The notes below the pieces were generated by a model that saw only the letters and a program-made list of their open reading frames with translations, did no database searches and was not told the origin of the DNA. From Butyrivibrio sp. AE3009 (GTDB lineage: Bacteria; Bacillota; Clostridia; Lachnospirales; Lachnospiraceae), in the NCBI RefSeq assembly GCF_000420845.1, contig NZ_ATVS01000016.1:22235-86234 (forward strand): a stretch of 64,000 bases of DNA, read 5' to 3'. Positions 63,560 to 64,000 of the stretch are shown piece after piece (the first letter of the stretch is position 1; each line of letters opens with the position of its first letter). A program made the translations under genes and the position numbers.

Positions 63560-63932
63560 TATTTCGGAGAATTGGTAAATATTCGTCAATTTTATCTTTG
63601 TTTTGCGTGCATAACAGGACTAAAATTAATTCTGTGTTCTAAATTTCTTAATCAATTTGATAGTGTCAAATGATCTATGAAAAAACTGAGTAGAAAAAAT
63701 AGGCTCAGATGAACCTTGGAAATTGCAGATATATAGGTTGAGGTAGCCGGACGCCACCCTTGACAGCACAAAAAATAACTGCTGACGGTTAATCACCGAC
63801 GGCGAAGAACTCAAGAACAATCAGATTTTCTCCGTCGTTTGCAGCAGTGTAGCAGTTATTTTTTGTCCCATAAAGGACAAGCCGCTAAAGCGGTGGCTAG
63901 GTTAATACCTCGGGCTCAGAATCTAAGAACAA
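63560..63932. other. Noncoding, repeat-rich stretch
   Basis: No convincing gene. A 16-bp perfect inverted repeat (63768-63783 and 63851-63866) bounds a 99-bp block with an inner CGACGG/CCGTCG pair. Two related 37-38 nt direct repeats stand at 63787-63824 and 63900-63936, sharing GGTTAAT at one end and AAGAACAATCAG at the other. Small hairpins (CCGC/GCGG, TTGTCC/GGACAA) lie between 63860 and 63900. It could be a relic of a mobile element or a structured RNA; I cannot name it. Confidence 0.5.
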
Positions 63933-64000
63933 TCAGCTGGCAGCCTGAAGTTCAAGTATCTTCTTCTGACCGAAGTAGATCATCAGCTGCCACCTAGCGG
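63933..64000 (-). CDS. C-terminal end of an unrecognised protein (partial)
   Basis: The last 21 codons of a minus-strand frame that is open to the window edge, ending WQLMIYFGQKKILELQAAS and a TGA at 63933-63935. The fragment is too short to identify. A direct repeat copy begins at the stop codon. Confidence 0.35.
   Translation of the reverse strand, partial: ARWQLMIYFGQKKILELQAAS

Noticed and set aside
63626..63820. 64-codon minus-strand frame in the end region
   Set aside because: No ribosome binding site or recognisable motif, and it overlaps the inverted-repeat block.
63700..63932. Retron-like noncoding RNA
   Set aside because: Inverted repeats and hairpins are present, but there is no reverse transcriptase gene in the window beside it and no recognisable msr/msd order.

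Overview
The window looks like chromosome of a motile, anaerobic Firmicute of the Lachnospiraceae, most likely Butyrivibrio or a close relative. The reasons are the cdaA-cdaR-glmM block, the mreB/mbl-flhO-flhP-like and comFC-yvyF synteny known from Gram-positives, flagellar rod genes, a Firmicute-type SOS box, and a very large exopolysaccharide/glycan locus. The genus is inference. All genes but one lie on the minus strand, so transcription runs from high to low coordinates.

Region 1 (about 38 to 1 kb, read leftwards) is one long glycan locus. It starts at a predicted sigma-A promoter (38016-38044). First come two GT2 enzymes, a polyprenyl-phosphate sugar-1-P transferase that primes synthesis, a Wzz-type chain-length protein with a degenerate kinase-like tail, an EpsG-type polymerase, and several GT2, GT4 and GT-C enzymes. 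A nonulosonic (pseudaminic-type) acid cassette follows: an ATP-grasp ligase, a fusion of CMP-Pse cytidylyltransferase with a fold-type III PLP decarboxylase, PseI, PseG, a GT2, and a GT-B sialyltransferase-like enzyme. The left end holds an ABC flippase-like exporter, an acyltransferase, GtrA, an RffA-type aminotransferase, further GT-C membrane proteins, a GNAT, a GtrB-like GT2, a Wzy/WaaL-like polymerase or ligase, a PglF/WbpM-like 4,6-dehydratase and the start of a PglE/EpsN-like aminotransferase. Two families of short palindromic repeats occupy many of the intergenic gaps here, and I saw none of them right of 40.4 kb.

Region 2 (38.2-45.2 kb) holds gmd-fcl (GDP-L-fucose) with a strong terminator, a divergent AraC-type regulator (the only plus-strand gene), a CAP-domain secreted protein, one more GT-C-like membrane protein, a DUF212 protein and rmlD.

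Region 3 (45.2-64 kb) is mostly housekeeping. It contains a DUF3048 lipoprotein, an HPr-like protein directly after glmM, cdaR and cdaA (c-di-AMP), two unrecognised membrane proteins, yvyF, comFC, recD2, a flagellar rod group (flgJ-like, two FlgF/FlgG-type genes) behind mreB/mbl, and uvrB-uvrA under a clear LexA box. The last 0.6 kb is largely noncoding, with inverted and direct repeats and the C-terminal end of an unrecognised gene. I found no tRNA, rRNA, CRISPR array or complete insertion sequence.

The strongest candidate for an undescribed system is the ATP-grasp plus cytidylyltransferase-decarboxylase fusion inside the pseudaminic-type cassette. The pair resembles the BtrJ/BtrK pair of butirosin side-chain synthesis and may build an amino-acid-derived acyl group for a nonulosonic acid.
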